In this document: positions 1-7,992 of the stretch, in pieces | How positions within the stretch are numbered: position 1 is the stretch's first letter | Layout of the letters: each line of letters opens with the position of its first letter | NCBI GenBank assembly: GCA_026398575.1 | Contig: JAPLSP010000706.1 | Coordinates: 1-24,746 of the forward strand | From: Candidatus Sumerlaeota bacterium | Lineage (GTDB): Bacteria; Sumerlaeota; Sumerlaeia; JADFCT01 | Length of the DNA: 24,746 nt | Direction: 5' to 3' | The notes under the pieces: model-generated | Databases searched by the model: none | Seen by the model: the letters and a program-made list of their open reading frames with translations, nothing else | What the model was told of the DNA's origin: nothing | Made by a program: the position numbers and the translations under genes

Positions 1-82
1 AAAATAATACAATAAACTACCATCATCCCAAAAAATATTCAACAATAAACATCAGAAGATAGTCCTGATCGCATTTGCGGTA

Positions 83-490
83 ATGGCGTTTTTTGTTTTC
101 GGTATGGCTTACGACAGCAAACGAATTCAGCGGCGCTCGGATTATATGAACATCCGATTGGTTCCGGAAAAGGTGGCGAAGCAAGTCATGCAATGGATCA
201 GCGCCTCTAATCCGCGGGAATCTTTTATGAGCAATGACTCCTATGCCGTCCATTTGCCTAATGTTGGTCAAGCAGGCTTCTATGATCTTGCGACGGACTT
301 CGCGGAATATAAAGAGCGCATCGAGTCCGGGAAGGCGCATTTTATTTTTCGGCAAATGGGAGGCGACGCCAGCCGGTATGAACCAGAGAAAGACGCTTGG
401 GTGGAAGAGCAAATCCGCCAAGGGCGTCTCCATGTGCTTTATTCCACCTCAGAGTTTTATTTTCTAAGAAATGAGCGCCCATCCCCATGA
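83..490 (+). CDS. C-terminal part of a membrane protein, possibly the tail of a GT-C type glycosyltransferase
   Basis: I do not recognise this protein with certainty. The first ATG in frame gives 135 residues, but the frame stays open upstream to base 8 with no ATG. That upstream stretch encodes a lysine-rich loop followed by a hydrophobic run (IVLIAFAVMAFFVFGMA) that forms one full transmembrane segment, cut in half by the ATG at 83. The rest is a soluble domain of about 110 residues with no motif I can name. A final membrane helix plus a short soluble tail is what one sees at the C-terminus of polytopic GT-C glycosyltransferases, such as the one at 6397-7992. The body of the gene may therefore lie before the window, with the stop at bases 5-7 marking a frameshift, or this may be a short single-pass protein with a non-ATG start. 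Its TGA overlaps the next ATG (ATGA), which supports real translation. The assignment is inference. Confidence 0.55.
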   Translation: MAFFVFGMAYDSKRIQRRSDYMNIRLVPEKVAKQVMQWISASNPRESFMSNDSYAVHLPNVGQAGFYDLATDFAEYKERIESGKAHFIFRQMGGDASRYEPEKDAWVEEQIRQGRLHVLYSTSEFYFLRNERPSP

Positions 491-2142
491 ATATCGCGGT
501 TGTCATTCCAGCCTATCAGCCTTCCGAGGCCATGACTGCACTTATTCAATCGCTCTCCGAGCAAGATTGGCGCGGAATCATTATCATAGACGACGGGAGC
601 CATGCCGACAACCAGAAGGTTTTTGACGCTCTCGCCGGGATAAGGGGCGTGACTATTTTGCGCCACGCCGTTAATCTAGGGAAGGGCGCCGCTCTCAAAA
701 CGGGAATCAACCATGCGGCATGCGCATTCCCTGATTTATTGGGCGTCGTAACCGCCGATGCGGACGGACAGCATGCTCCGGAAGATATCCTTGCGATAGG
801 CAAAGCGCTCTCCAGCAATCCCAATGCCTGCATCATGGGCGTCAGATCGTTTTCCTCCGATGTGCCCTGGCGCAGCCGGTTTGGCAATCGCCTGACTCAA
901 TGGGCGCTCAGAATTTTTCTCGGCTACAATTTACAGGACACACAAACCGGTCTGCGGGGGATCCCCGCCGCCGCGTTTGCCCCACTCCTTGGTCTCGCCT
1001 CCAACCGCTATGAATTTGAACTCGATATGCTGATCCTCTTCAGGCAGATGCGCTTCTCCATTATACAGCAGCCAATCCAGACGATCTACATCGAAGACAA
1101 TCGCGCTTCTCATTTTAATCCAGTGCTTGACTCGATCAAAATATATTTTTCCCTCTTCCGCTTCTTCATCACCTCGGTCATTACCGCCGTCATTGATGGC
1201 GCGATATTTCTGATTTGCCTGTTCCTTGGCATGCCCATTTACGCGTCGCAAATCCTGGCTCGTTGCGGCGCCTTGGTCTTTAATTACACTGCGGTTAGGA
1301 ACGCCGTATTTTTCTCGAAACAGGAGCATGCCAAAACATTTCCCAAGTATCTGCTCTTGGTCGTGGTATCTGGCTTCGTATCTTATGGTCTGATTCAATT
1401 TTTGATTCAAACTTTTTCACTGCGCGCGATGGCGGCCAAGATAATCGCGGAATCGCTTGTTTTCCTAGCCAACTATGCCATCCAGCGCGAGCTTATTTTT
1501 GTCCAACAGCAAAACTGCGCTGCCACTAATTGGGATGAATATTATTCAAATCCTCCCGTTACGGCAAAATATTCGCGTCGCATATCTGAACGGCTTTTGA
1601 TTCATCTCATTAAAAAATACGGCCCGTCCCCGATAAATTCACTGGTGGAGATAGGAGGCGCCAACAGCTGCTTTTATGACGCCATCCAAACTGAGATTGC
1701 GCCGAAGCAGTATGTGGCGATTGATAACAATGCGCGCGGAATGGAATTATTGCGGTTGCGCGCCCAGAACCATCCTCAAACAAACTTGGTATTGGAGGAT
1801 GCGCTTAATTTGCATTACACTGCCCAGGCGGATGTGGTTTTTAGTGTGGGTCTCATAGAACACTTTGACAATGAAAATGTGCGGCGCGTGATAGAAGCCC
1901 ATTTCCGCCTGTCAAGGCCCGGCGGAATCGTTATTATTTCTTTCCCTACACCCACCTGGCTCTACAGGATTTCGCGCGCGATATCCGAAGCCACTGGAAT
2001 GTGGCGTTTCTACGATGAGCGTCCGCTGCGGGCACAGGATGTCCTGCCAACGATCCTAGAGCAGGGCCAAGTGCTTTACCGGAAGATAAATTGGCCTATC
2101 TTCTTCACTCAAATGGTGATTGTCGCACAGAAAAAAGGCTGA
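487..2142 (+). CDS. Triple-domain protein: GT2 glycosyltransferase, GtrA-like membrane domain, SAM methyltransferase
   Basis: The 551-residue product has three parts. Residues 3-200 are a family 2 glycosyltransferase of the polyprenyl-phosphate mannosyl/glucosyltransferase kind, with IIIIDDGS at 31-38, DADGQH at 91-96 and DTQTGLRG at 151-158. Residues 222-342 form a GtrA-like domain with four hydrophobic segments, a family linked to flipping polyprenyl-phosphate sugars. Residues 347-551 are a class I SAM-dependent methyltransferase with motif I LVEIGGANSCFY at 386-397. GT2-GtrA fusions are a known architecture. The added methyltransferase is unusual. The cytoplasmic GT2 part should load a sugar onto undecaprenyl phosphate, and the methyltransferase may modify that sugar or another glycan precursor (inference). 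The start is set by the ATGA overlap with the gene before it, and there is no Shine-Dalgarno sequence. Its end faces the end of the DegT gene on the other strand, 55 bp away, with no convincing terminator between. Confidence 0.9.
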   Translation: MNIAVVIPAYQPSEAMTALIQSLSEQDWRGIIIIDDGSHADNQKVFDALAGIRGVTILRHAVNLGKGAALKTGINHAACAFPDLLGVVTADADGQHAPEDILAIGKALSSNPNACIMGVRSFSSDVPWRSRFGNRLTQWALRIFLGYNLQDTQTGLRGIPAAAFAPLLGLASNRYEFELDMLILFRQMRFSIIQQPIQTIYIEDNRASHFNPVLDSIKIYFSLFRFFITSVITAVIDGAIFLICLFLGMPIYASQILARCGALVFNYTAVRNAVFFSKQEHAKTFPKYLLLVVVSGFVSYGLIQFLIQTFSLRAMAAKIIAESLVFLANYAIQRELIFVQQQNCAATNWDEYYSNPPVTAKYSRRISERLLIHLIKKYGPSPINSLVEIGGANSCFYDAIQTEIAPKQYVAIDNNARGMELLRLRAQNHPQTNLVLEDALNLHYTAQADVVFSVGLIEHFDNENVRRVIEAHFRLSRPGGIVIISFPTPTWLYRISRAISEATGMWRFYDERPLRAQDVLPTILEQGQVLYRKINWPIFFTQMVIVAQKKG

Positions 2143-2197
2143 TGCCGCCGCCGTGCAACCAGCGGCCTTATGCTTTGAAGGAGAGCCTCTGAGTCGT

Positions 2198-3317
2198 CTA
2201 TCTTGCCATTGAGGAGTTATGCGCGCGGATTCCCTCGCAGACGCGCGTGATCTGCTCGCTTGTCAATTGTGGATACATGGGAAGGCTCAGGATCTCGCGG
2301 CGGATGGATTCGGTGATGGGCAATCCTCTGCGGCCGCGCCGGGCGTCGCGATAGGCGGGCTGCTCATGAACCGCGAGCGGGTAGTGGACAAGAGCGCCAA
2401 TGCCTGCTCGTTCGAATGACATATTGATGATAGACATGCGAGGCGCCTTCTCGAACAAGGGGAAGCGTCAATCCCATGCCTTGCAGCCGGTGGTTGTAGA
2501 TGCCTGCGATTTCCCCGCGCCGCGCGTTTTCCGCGTCCAGATAGCGCAGTTTGACGCGCAAGAGCGCCGACTGCAATTCATCCAGACGGCTGTTCATCCC
2601 CGGAATGGCGCTGACGTAGCGATCGCGCCAGCCGTATTCCCGGATCAACCGCGCCTGCTCGGCCAGCGCCGGATCGTTTGTGACCACGGCGCCGCCGTCG
2701 CCCAGAGCGCCAAGGTTTTTGGTCGGATAAAAACTGAAAGCGGCAATGTCTCCCCATGTTCCCGTCCGGCGTCCGGCGAGCATGGCGCCATGCGATTGCG
2801 CGCAGTCTTCGATCACGCGCAAACCTCGCGCCCGCGCAATCTCCAGAATCGCCGGCATGTTCGCCGGATGTCCATAGAGATGGACGGCGATCACGGCTTT
2901 CAATCGCCCCGCCGCCTGTTTCGAGTCCGCGTCATATTCCTCGATTGCTTCACGCAGGCACGCCGCGTCCATCGTGAAGGTCTCCGGATCAATGTCCACC
3001 AGAATGGGGCGCGCTCCCGCCAGCTCAATGGCGGCGACCGTGGCTACGGCCGTTTGCGAGACCGTGATGACCGCGTCGCCCTGTCCGACGCCGCACGTGC
3101 GCAAGGCGACATCCAGCGCGTCGGTGCCGTTGGCGACGCCGATGGCATGGCCGGCGCCGATATAGCGCGCGAACTCTTCCTCGAAGGCGCCGGTCTCCTT
3201 TCCCAGGATGTACCAACCGCTGTCGAGCGCGCGATGAATCGCCTCGTCTATTTCCGCCTTGCGCGCGAGATACCCCGCTTTAGGGTCTGTTTGAAGAAGA
3301 AAAGGAATCGTGGTCAT
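2198..3317 (-). pseudogene. DegT/DnrJ/EryC1/StrS sugar aminotransferase, disrupted by a frame-changing deletion
   Basis: The first 300 or so codons (from ATG at 3317, with AGGGA 8 nt upstream) encode a PLP-dependent nucleotide-sugar aminotransferase. It has the NGTDAL cofactor-binding motif, EDCAQSHGA, and SFYPTKNLGALGDGG, where Lys200 should hold PLP. After YHQYVIRT, near 2409-2413, the family sequence jumps into the next frame and continues as ERAGIGALVHYP ... LSLPMYPQL down to the stop at 2198. The unshifted frame runs into an unrelated tail and stops at 2364. Compared with family members about 10-12 residues are missing at the junction, so this is a short deletion that is not a multiple of three. 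The loss removes the end of the C-terminal domain, so the protein is probably inactive unless this is an assembly error. The intact enzyme would transaminate a keto-deoxy sugar nucleotide. It lies downstream of two epimerases, separated by an inverted-repeat element. Confidence 0.8.
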
Positions 3318-3355
3318 GATCGTTTCCCTGTAGTTATTTGGCCAATTTTATAAAA

Positions 3356-3451
3356 TCACCACAGAGACACCGAGGCACAGAGAAATTCACAAAGAATATT
3401 TTCCATGCATTTCTGAATGCATTTCTCTGTGCCTCGGTGTCTCTGTGGTGA
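3356..3451. repeat. Perfect 31-bp inverted repeat, copy 1 (CACAGAGACACCGAGGCACAG family)
   Basis: The left arm at 3356-3386 and right arm at 3421-3451 are perfect reverse complements (31 of 31), beginning TCACCACAGAGACACCGAGG. The 34-nt loop contains a second small hairpin, GCATT-TCTG-AATGC. The right arm is followed on the plus strand by CCTTTTTT, so it could act as a factor-independent terminator on that strand. It lies between two minus-strand genes of one apparent operon and could reduce expression of the aminotransferase gene. An element with the same arms occurs at 16459-16554. Confidence 0.93.
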
Positions 3452-3491
3452 CCTTTTTTGAAGATCTCAAATCAAAGTACTCACGCGCAGC

Positions 3492-4481
3492 TTACAAATA
3501 TTGCGCCAGGTTTTCTTTGTAATAGGCCAGCGTCTGCGCCAGAGCCTCTCGCAATGGCGTCACAGGCCGCCATCCCAATGTATCGCGAATCAAACGGAAA
3601 TCCGAAAAAAAGTCGCCGATGTCTATTTTTTTGCGCTCTTCAGGAAAGGATTTGACTTCATAGCGCGCGCCGGGCTGGCCGGAACAAAGCATATCGGCAA
3701 GGGCCTTCAAGCTGACGACTTCCTTGCTGCCGAGATTGAAGATGCGCCCTTTGGCGCCGTCGTCCGCTGCCGCCAGCAGCATCGCCTCGGCGACATCGTC
3801 CACGTAGTTGAAATCCCGCAATTGCTCTCCGCCCCAAACCTCGAACGGTTTGCCTTCGCACAAGAGGCGGATCCAGATGCCCACAAACGTCTGCCGCGCG
3901 TCCTTGACTCTCATGCGCGGACCGATGGTGTTGGTCAGGCGCAGCGCGCAGCAGTGCATGCCATAGACGTTGCTGTAAAGGATGTGATACGCCTCGCCGG
4001 CCGCTTTGTTCACGCCGTTGACGTCCACAGGACGCACGAGGTGCTTCTCATCCACGGGCAGATAATCCGGCTTGCCGTAAATCTGCCGCGTGCTCGCGAA
4101 GACGATGCGAATGCCGGGATTGTATCTGCGGCAGGCTTCGAGGATCGTCAACTGCGCATGGCAATTGATTTCCAGGTCCGTCTCCGGATCGCTCATCGAG
4201 TCTATATGGCTGGTCTGCCCGGCAAGGTTGAACAAATAATCCTGCCCCTGGATCAGATGCCTCATGCTGTGCTTGTCGCGCACGTCGGCGATGTTGACCT
4301 TCACTCGATCTTCAATGCCCTTGATGTTGACCATGCCGCCGCCGTATTCCGGAATCAAGCTGTCCACCAGCGTCACCCGCGCGCCGGCCTCGATCAAACG
4401 CCGCGCCAGATTCGAGCCAATGAATCCAAGCCCGCCGGTGATCAATACCGCGGCATTCTGGAATCGCGTAAGGTCTGGCAT
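3492..4481 (-). CDS. NAD-dependent epimerase/dehydratase (extended SDR), catalytic Tyr position is Asn
   Basis: The 329-residue protein is an extended short-chain dehydrogenase/reductase of the nucleotide-sugar epimerase/dehydratase type. Residues 16-22 (GGLGFIG) form the NAD-binding glycine motif, FASTRQIYG at 128-136 supplies the Ser/Thr of the active site, and RDFNYVDDV is the usual substrate-domain motif. The YxxxK motif reads NGVNK, so Lys159 is present but the tyrosine position (155) is Asn. From memory, related sequences carry a similar V-N-G-x-N-K segment, so this may be a subfamily trait rather than damage. The start is 7 bp after the stop of the upstream epimerase, whose last codons contain AAAGGAG. 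Both genes are clearly co-transcribed. The substrate cannot be told from sequence; a UDP-, CDP- or dTDP-sugar is likely. Confidence 0.88.
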   Translation of the reverse strand: MPDLTRFQNAAVLITGGLGFIGSNLARRLIEAGARVTLVDSLIPEYGGGMVNIKGIEDRVKVNIADVRDKHSMRHLIQGQDYLFNLAGQTSHIDSMSDPETDLEINCHAQLTILEACRRYNPGIRIVFASTRQIYGKPDYLPVDEKHLVRPVDVNGVNKAAGEAYHILYSNVYGMHCCALRLTNTIGPRMRVKDARQTFVGIWIRLLCEGKPFEVWGGEQLRDFNYVDDVAEAMLLAAADDGAKGRIFNLGSKEVVSLKALADMLCSGQPGARYEVKSFPEERKKIDIGDFFSDFRLIRDTLGWRPVTPLREALAQTLAYYKENLAQYL

Positions 4482-4488
4482 GATGAAG

Positions 4489-5571
4489 TCATTCTCCTTT
4501 GGTTTGCGCGTTCCAACGGTCTTTGTTCTTGAGGTGGATGTCTTCCAGCAGGCGCCGGAGGCTGAAATTCAAACGCCATCCGGGATAATGCCGCTGGAAC
4601 TTGCGCACGTCGCTGATATACCAGATGTGGTCGCCGATGCGATTGGTTTCGCTGTAGGTCCATCGCATTTTTTTGCCGGTGATCTCCTCGCACAGCGCAA
4701 TGGCTTCGAGCATCGAGCAATTGCTCGTGCGCGATCCGCCGATGTTATAGACTTCGCCGCGGCGGGGCGCGCGGAAAAAATGATCGAACGCGCTGACCAT
4801 ATCCGCGCTATGGATGTTGTCGCGCACTTGCTTGCCCTTGTAGCCGAGGACGGTGTAAGGCGTTTGCGTCGCGGCGCATTTCATCAGGTAAGCCAGGAAA
4901 CCATGCATCTTCGTGCCGGAGTGATTCGGCCCCGTCAGGCAGCCTCCCCGGAAGCAGGCGGTTTTCATGCCGAAATAGCGTCCGTATTCCTGAACGAGAA
5001 CATCGGCGGCCACCTTGGATGCGCCCATGAGCGAATGCGTGGAGGCGTCAATGCTCATCGTTTCATCAATGCCTTGATAGAAGGGATGCACGGGATCAAT
5101 CTCCCAGCGCGTCTCCTGCTCGATCAAGGGCAGCGTATTGGGCGTGTCGCCATAGACCTTGTTCGTGGAGGTGAAAATAAACGCGGCCTCCGGGCAGTGG
5201 CGCCGCGCCGCTTCCAGCACAACCAGCGTGCCGTTCGCATTGACGCTGAAATCGGTGATCGGGTCTTTGGCCGCCCAGTCATGCGAAGGCTGCGCCGCCG
5301 CATGTACGACGAGTTGAATGTCGCTTCCATATTCCGAAAAAATCCGGTCAATCGCATCTTGATCGCGGATATCCACGGCAAGATGGATGTAGCGGTCCTG
5401 GTGGCGCTCCTGCAGGATTTGGCGATTCCATGCCGTCGAGCCTTCCTGCCCAAAAAACACGCGTCGCATGTCATTGTCAATCCCAACGACGCGAAAGCCC
5501 TGCGCGCAAAAATGGGCGGTCGTCTCCGAACCGATCAGCCCCGCGGAACCTGTGACGATGATGAAAGCCAT
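4489..5571 (-). CDS. CDP-paratose 2-epimerase-like NAD-dependent sugar epimerase
   Basis: The 360-residue extended SDR resembles the CDP-paratose 2-epimerase (tyvelose epimerase) branch. It has GSAGLIG at 8-14, [29 protein letters not shown] at 91-100, [12 protein letters not shown] and [19 protein letters not shown]. The catalytic YxxxK motif reads LMGASK, so Met182 sits where tyrosine is expected and Lys186 is kept. Other members I recall have Phe or another residue here, so the change may be typical of this subgroup. I chose ATG 5571, with AAGGG about 12 nt upstream, over an open extension to 5673. That extension reads through the decayed glycosyltransferase relic and carries no family sequence. 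The enzyme would epimerise a (deoxy)sugar nucleotide in the cytoplasm. True CDP-tyvelose synthesis would also need CDP-glucose dehydratase genes, which are not in the window, so the exact substrate is open. Confidence 0.88.
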   Translation of the reverse strand: MAFIIVTGSAGLIGSETTAHFCAQGFRVVGIDNDMRRVFFGQEGSTAWNRQILQERHQDRYIHLAVDIRDQDAIDRIFSEYGSDIQLVVHAAAQPSHDWAAKDPITDFSVNANGTLVVLEAARRHCPEAAFIFTSTNKVYGDTPNTLPLIEQETRWEIDPVHPFYQGIDETMSIDASTHSLMGASKVAADVLVQEYGRYFGMKTACFRGGCLTGPNHSGTKMHGFLAYLMKCAATQTPYTVLGYKGKQVRDNIHSADMVSAFDHFFRAPRRGEVYNIGGSRTSNCSMLEAIALCEEITGKKMRWTYSETNRIGDHIWYISDVRKFQRHYPGWRLNFSLRRLLEDIHLKNKDRWNAQTKGE

Positions 5572-5626
5572 TGTGTCTAGACCCTTGCGGCTCTGACAAT
5601 CTCCGCGCTTTTCGAGGCTGCTTGCG

Positions 5627-5727
5627 TTAGTTCCGCTCCCTAATAAACCGATGCATTTCAGGAATTGCCGCAATCTTCTTCAAAAAACAGGCGCTGACCA
5701 GATTGGCGCGGTTCCAATACATCACGA
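5627..5727 (-). pseudogene. Doubly deleted relic of the GT4 gene at 10222-11274
   Basis: Read on the minus strand, this stretch encodes [17 protein letters not shown], then [12 protein letters not shown] and a stop. These match VMYWNRTNLVSAYFLKK (residues 142-158) and [12 protein letters not shown] plus stop (the C-terminus) of the intact glycosyltransferase at 10222-11274. Between them lies GCCGCAATCTTCTT, which matches the parent around 10419-10432. The relic is thus three separate parent segments joined by two deletions. The joins fall at short repeats present in the parent (CAGGAAT and TTCTTCAA). The remaining codons are still in one frame. It shows that a second copy of that gene once stood between the methyltransferase and the epimerase. 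Confidence 0.8.
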
Positions 5728-6336
5728 AACGGATGGAAGTTGTTTTGCCTGGTCGCTAACCGTCATCAAAAAATACTTAGCCAGGCGGTTGTTTGAATAA
5801 AAAAAATTCGATGACTCGACCCTGCACCGGTGCTGACAGAGATCGAGGTAGGCGCCCGGCGTCCTGACAAAGCTACCGCGGTCGAGTCGGCACAGCACGT
5901 TGTTGACAAAGTGCCATTTTGAGTAAACGGGGTCTGAAAACACAATCCTCCCTTTTGCCAAGCGCGTGAGTTCCTCAAGGCAGCGATCCGCATCTTCGTC
6001 CGAAAGATGATGCAGAAGCCCGTAACCGAGTGCTTTGTCAAAAGCTTTGTCCGGAAAGTCCATCCGACAGGCGTCCCCGACGAGGAACTTGCGACCTGGC
6101 GCAATGCCGATGCGATCCAGCGCCCATTGTATCCTAATGGGATCAGAGTCCACCCCGACATAATCGCACCCGCTCAGATATTTATGAAAAAAACCGAAGC
6201 CACAGCCGACATCGAGAATCTGTTCGCCGGGCTTGGCGTCCAATGCTTTTAGAATGGGGCGGATATTCAACCCCAAAAGGAAAAGTTTGCGCAGACCTTC
6301 GTAAATCCAAAACGTGTCCCTAAGCGGTTGCTTCAT
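5722..6336 (-). CDS. Class I SAM-dependent methyltransferase
   Basis: The 204-residue protein has the class I methyltransferase fold signature: LDVGCGFGFF at 41-50 (motif I), VGVDSD at 60-65 for the SAM ribose, GDACRMDFPDKAFD, and LLHHLSDED. It is probably a sugar O- or C-methyltransferase or a related tailoring enzyme of the polysaccharide (inference from neighbours). The ATG at 6336 has GAGGA about 11 nt upstream. The gene sits 60 bp downstream of the GT-C gene on the same strand. Its TGA stop (5722-5724) lies inside the glycosyltransferase relic, so the present C-terminus may not be the original one. Confidence 0.85.
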   Translation of the reverse strand: MKQPLRDTFWIYEGLRKLFLLGLNIRPILKALDAKPGEQILDVGCGFGFFHKYLSGCDYVGVDSDPIRIQWALDRIGIAPGRKFLVGDACRMDFPDKAFDKALGYGLLHHLSDEDADRCLEELTRLAKGRIVFSDPVYSKWHFVNNVLCRLDRGSFVRTPGAYLDLCQHRCRVESSNFFYSNNRLAKYFLMTVSDQAKQLPSVS

Positions 6337-6396
6337 CGCCGTGTATCCTCATGTCTTTTCGTCTGCTATATAAATAAAGCCAGAATTATTCTTGGG

Positions 6397-7992
6397 TTAT
6401 TTGGGCAGGTCCGTTTTGTAATACAGCATGCCGTAGCCCATATCTTTTCGAGTGTAGTCTTCGAGATGAATGCAAGCGCTCTTAGCCACAGCAAAAGGCT
6501 TTTCCGTCCGGACTGACACCAATATACATTGCGGCGCATGGGTGTTCGACATGAGATCGAATTTCCTGCCATTATACCAATTCATAATGTGGCTAATAGC
6601 CTGGGCGTCTTCCTGTGGTTTTCGATTTGGAGCGCTACCGTCCGAAATGGGATATGCGTAAATCAGGTTTTCAGGGTGGCCTATCTTCTTTGATGCATAG
6701 TCAAGCATGGATAAAAACCATTCGATATCAATGACTGGATCTCCAACGACGAGAATGGATTGGTCTTTGGCAAGATTCGAGCGCATCTGATGCAGGCCGG
6801 CATTCAAGATAGATCGCTCAAGTTTCCAATAGTAGCATGTATGCGCGGTAAAATACGCGCTTTGGAAGCAATAGCAGAGAAGCAAACCGGCAATAATCCA
6901 TGCAGCGAACGGGAAGCGTTCCCTGGCATGGCGCAAAACCCATACGCAAAAAAACGCGAGCCCAATGCCTGCCGGCAACAAGTACCTTCCGAAGAGGAAA
7001 CTAGTTTTAGCATAAATGATAATCTGAGGTCCGATGAGCATGAGACAGAAAAGGCATAATGGAATCATGCTCTTTATGTCTGGAGAAACCGAAGGCGATG
7101 CATTGCGCCTCCAACTGATCTGCCATGCAGCAAAAACACCGAGGACAAGAAATGTTAAATCCAGCATTCCTCCCTGATCCAAGCTCCTGCAGGTCTTTAG
7201 AATTTGTCTGATGCTCATGGTTGTTGCATCAATGCCTGCGTAAGTAGTACTGATCATGTTCAAGAAATGAATGCATATTATTGCCCCTGCCGCTGTTACG
7301 AGGAGAAAAATCGAAGACGCAAGTTCGCGCAAGAAAGCTTGCCGCCATGAAACATTTTGCATTTCTTTGAATTGCCAGATTTTTAGAAATACTATGGCGG
7401 GGATTATGAGAATAAAGTTCTCCTTGCACAGACACATGACGATTGCCGAAATCAAGAATGCCGCTTCACAAAGCCAAGAACGCTGAATCTTGCGCGCGTT
7501 GATGGAAAGAAAAAAGAGACTGGCAGCCATGAACAAGCATGCCGGGGCCTCTGCGGGCCCGCGCCGAAACCAAGCTTCCAACGGGTAACCTAAGAAACAG
7601 ATTAGAGGAAATGCAAAAGAGGCAAGCCAAGAGTGTTTAAGGTTTATAAAAAAAGCGTATAATAAAAAGGACGTAATGGATATTAACAATGCTCTCCATA
7701 GACAAGGCAGGAGCAAATTATCCTTAAAGAAAAAGGTTTCTGCTAACCTTAATAAATAGTATGCCGGCCTGAACCGGTGCACAATAGAGATATCTCGCTT
7801 ATTCCAATAGTTTACGGTATTCCAGAATCCCGCATTCTTTACATGAATCTGGTCATTCATTGATAGCAGCTCGTGATCATCCATCATGTCATAATCTGAA
7901 GAGAAGAGACCAAAAGAGCCAAAAAGACCAAACCAGAATGAAAGAAATAGTCCTAATGCAATAATATGGCTATAGTGCTTTGGTAGGTGCAT
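6397..7992 (-). CDS. Polytopic GT-C superfamily glycosyltransferase (probable)
   Basis: The 531-residue protein has a long series of hydrophobic segments (roughly ten or more) over the first 400 residues and a soluble C-terminal domain of about 130 residues. An acidic motif, DDHE at 38-41, lies just after the first transmembrane segment. That is the place and kind of motif used by GT-C enzymes such as PMT/ArnT-like transferases, which take sugars from polyprenyl phosphate on the outer face of the inner membrane. No closer family can be named. I start at ATG 7992, which has GGAG 9 nt upstream, instead of an in-frame TTG at 8049 with no ribosome site. The gene looks more A+T-rich than its neighbours. 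It opens a minus-strand group with the methyltransferase and the two epimerases, and could use polyprenyl-linked sugars made by the GT2 proteins at 487-2142 and 8311-9405. Confidence 0.75.
   Translation of the reverse strand: MHLPKHYSHIIALGLFLSFWFGLFGSFGLFSSDYDMMDDHELLSMNDQIHVKNAGFWNTVNYWNKRDISIVHRFRPAYYLLRLAETFFFKDNLLLPCLWRALLISITSFLLYAFFINLKHSWLASFAFPLICFLGYPLEAWFRRGPAEAPACLFMAASLFFLSINARKIQRSWLCEAAFLISAIVMCLCKENFILIIPAIVFLKIWQFKEMQNVSWRQAFLRELASSIFLLVTAAGAIICIHFLNMISTTYAGIDATTMSIRQILKTCRSLDQGGMLDLTFLVLGVFAAWQISWRRNASPSVSPDIKSMIPLCLFCLMLIGPQIIIYAKTSFLFGRYLLPAGIGLAFFCVWVLRHARERFPFAAWIIAGLLLCYCFQSAYFTAHTCYYWKLERSILNAGLHQMRSNLAKDQSILVVGDPVIDIEWFLSMLDYASKKIGHPENLIYAYPISDGSAPNRKPQEDAQAISHIMNWYNGRKFDLMSNTHAPQCILVSVRTEKPFAVAKSACIHLEDYTRKDMGYGMLYYKTDLPK

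Noticed and set aside
2143..2197. Terminator between the converging fusion gene and DegT gene
   Set aside because: Only a weak GCCGC/GCGGC pairing is visible, with no T-tract.
4264..5580. A 438-codon plus-strand open frame opposite the two epimerase genes
   Set aside because: It crosses the junction of two well-supported minus-strand genes and encodes a motif-free basic sequence.
5572..5673. N-terminal extension of the CDP-paratose epimerase-like gene
   Set aside because: The extra 34 codons read through the glycosyltransferase relic in another frame. The Rossmann fold starts directly at ATG 5571, which has its own AAGGG.
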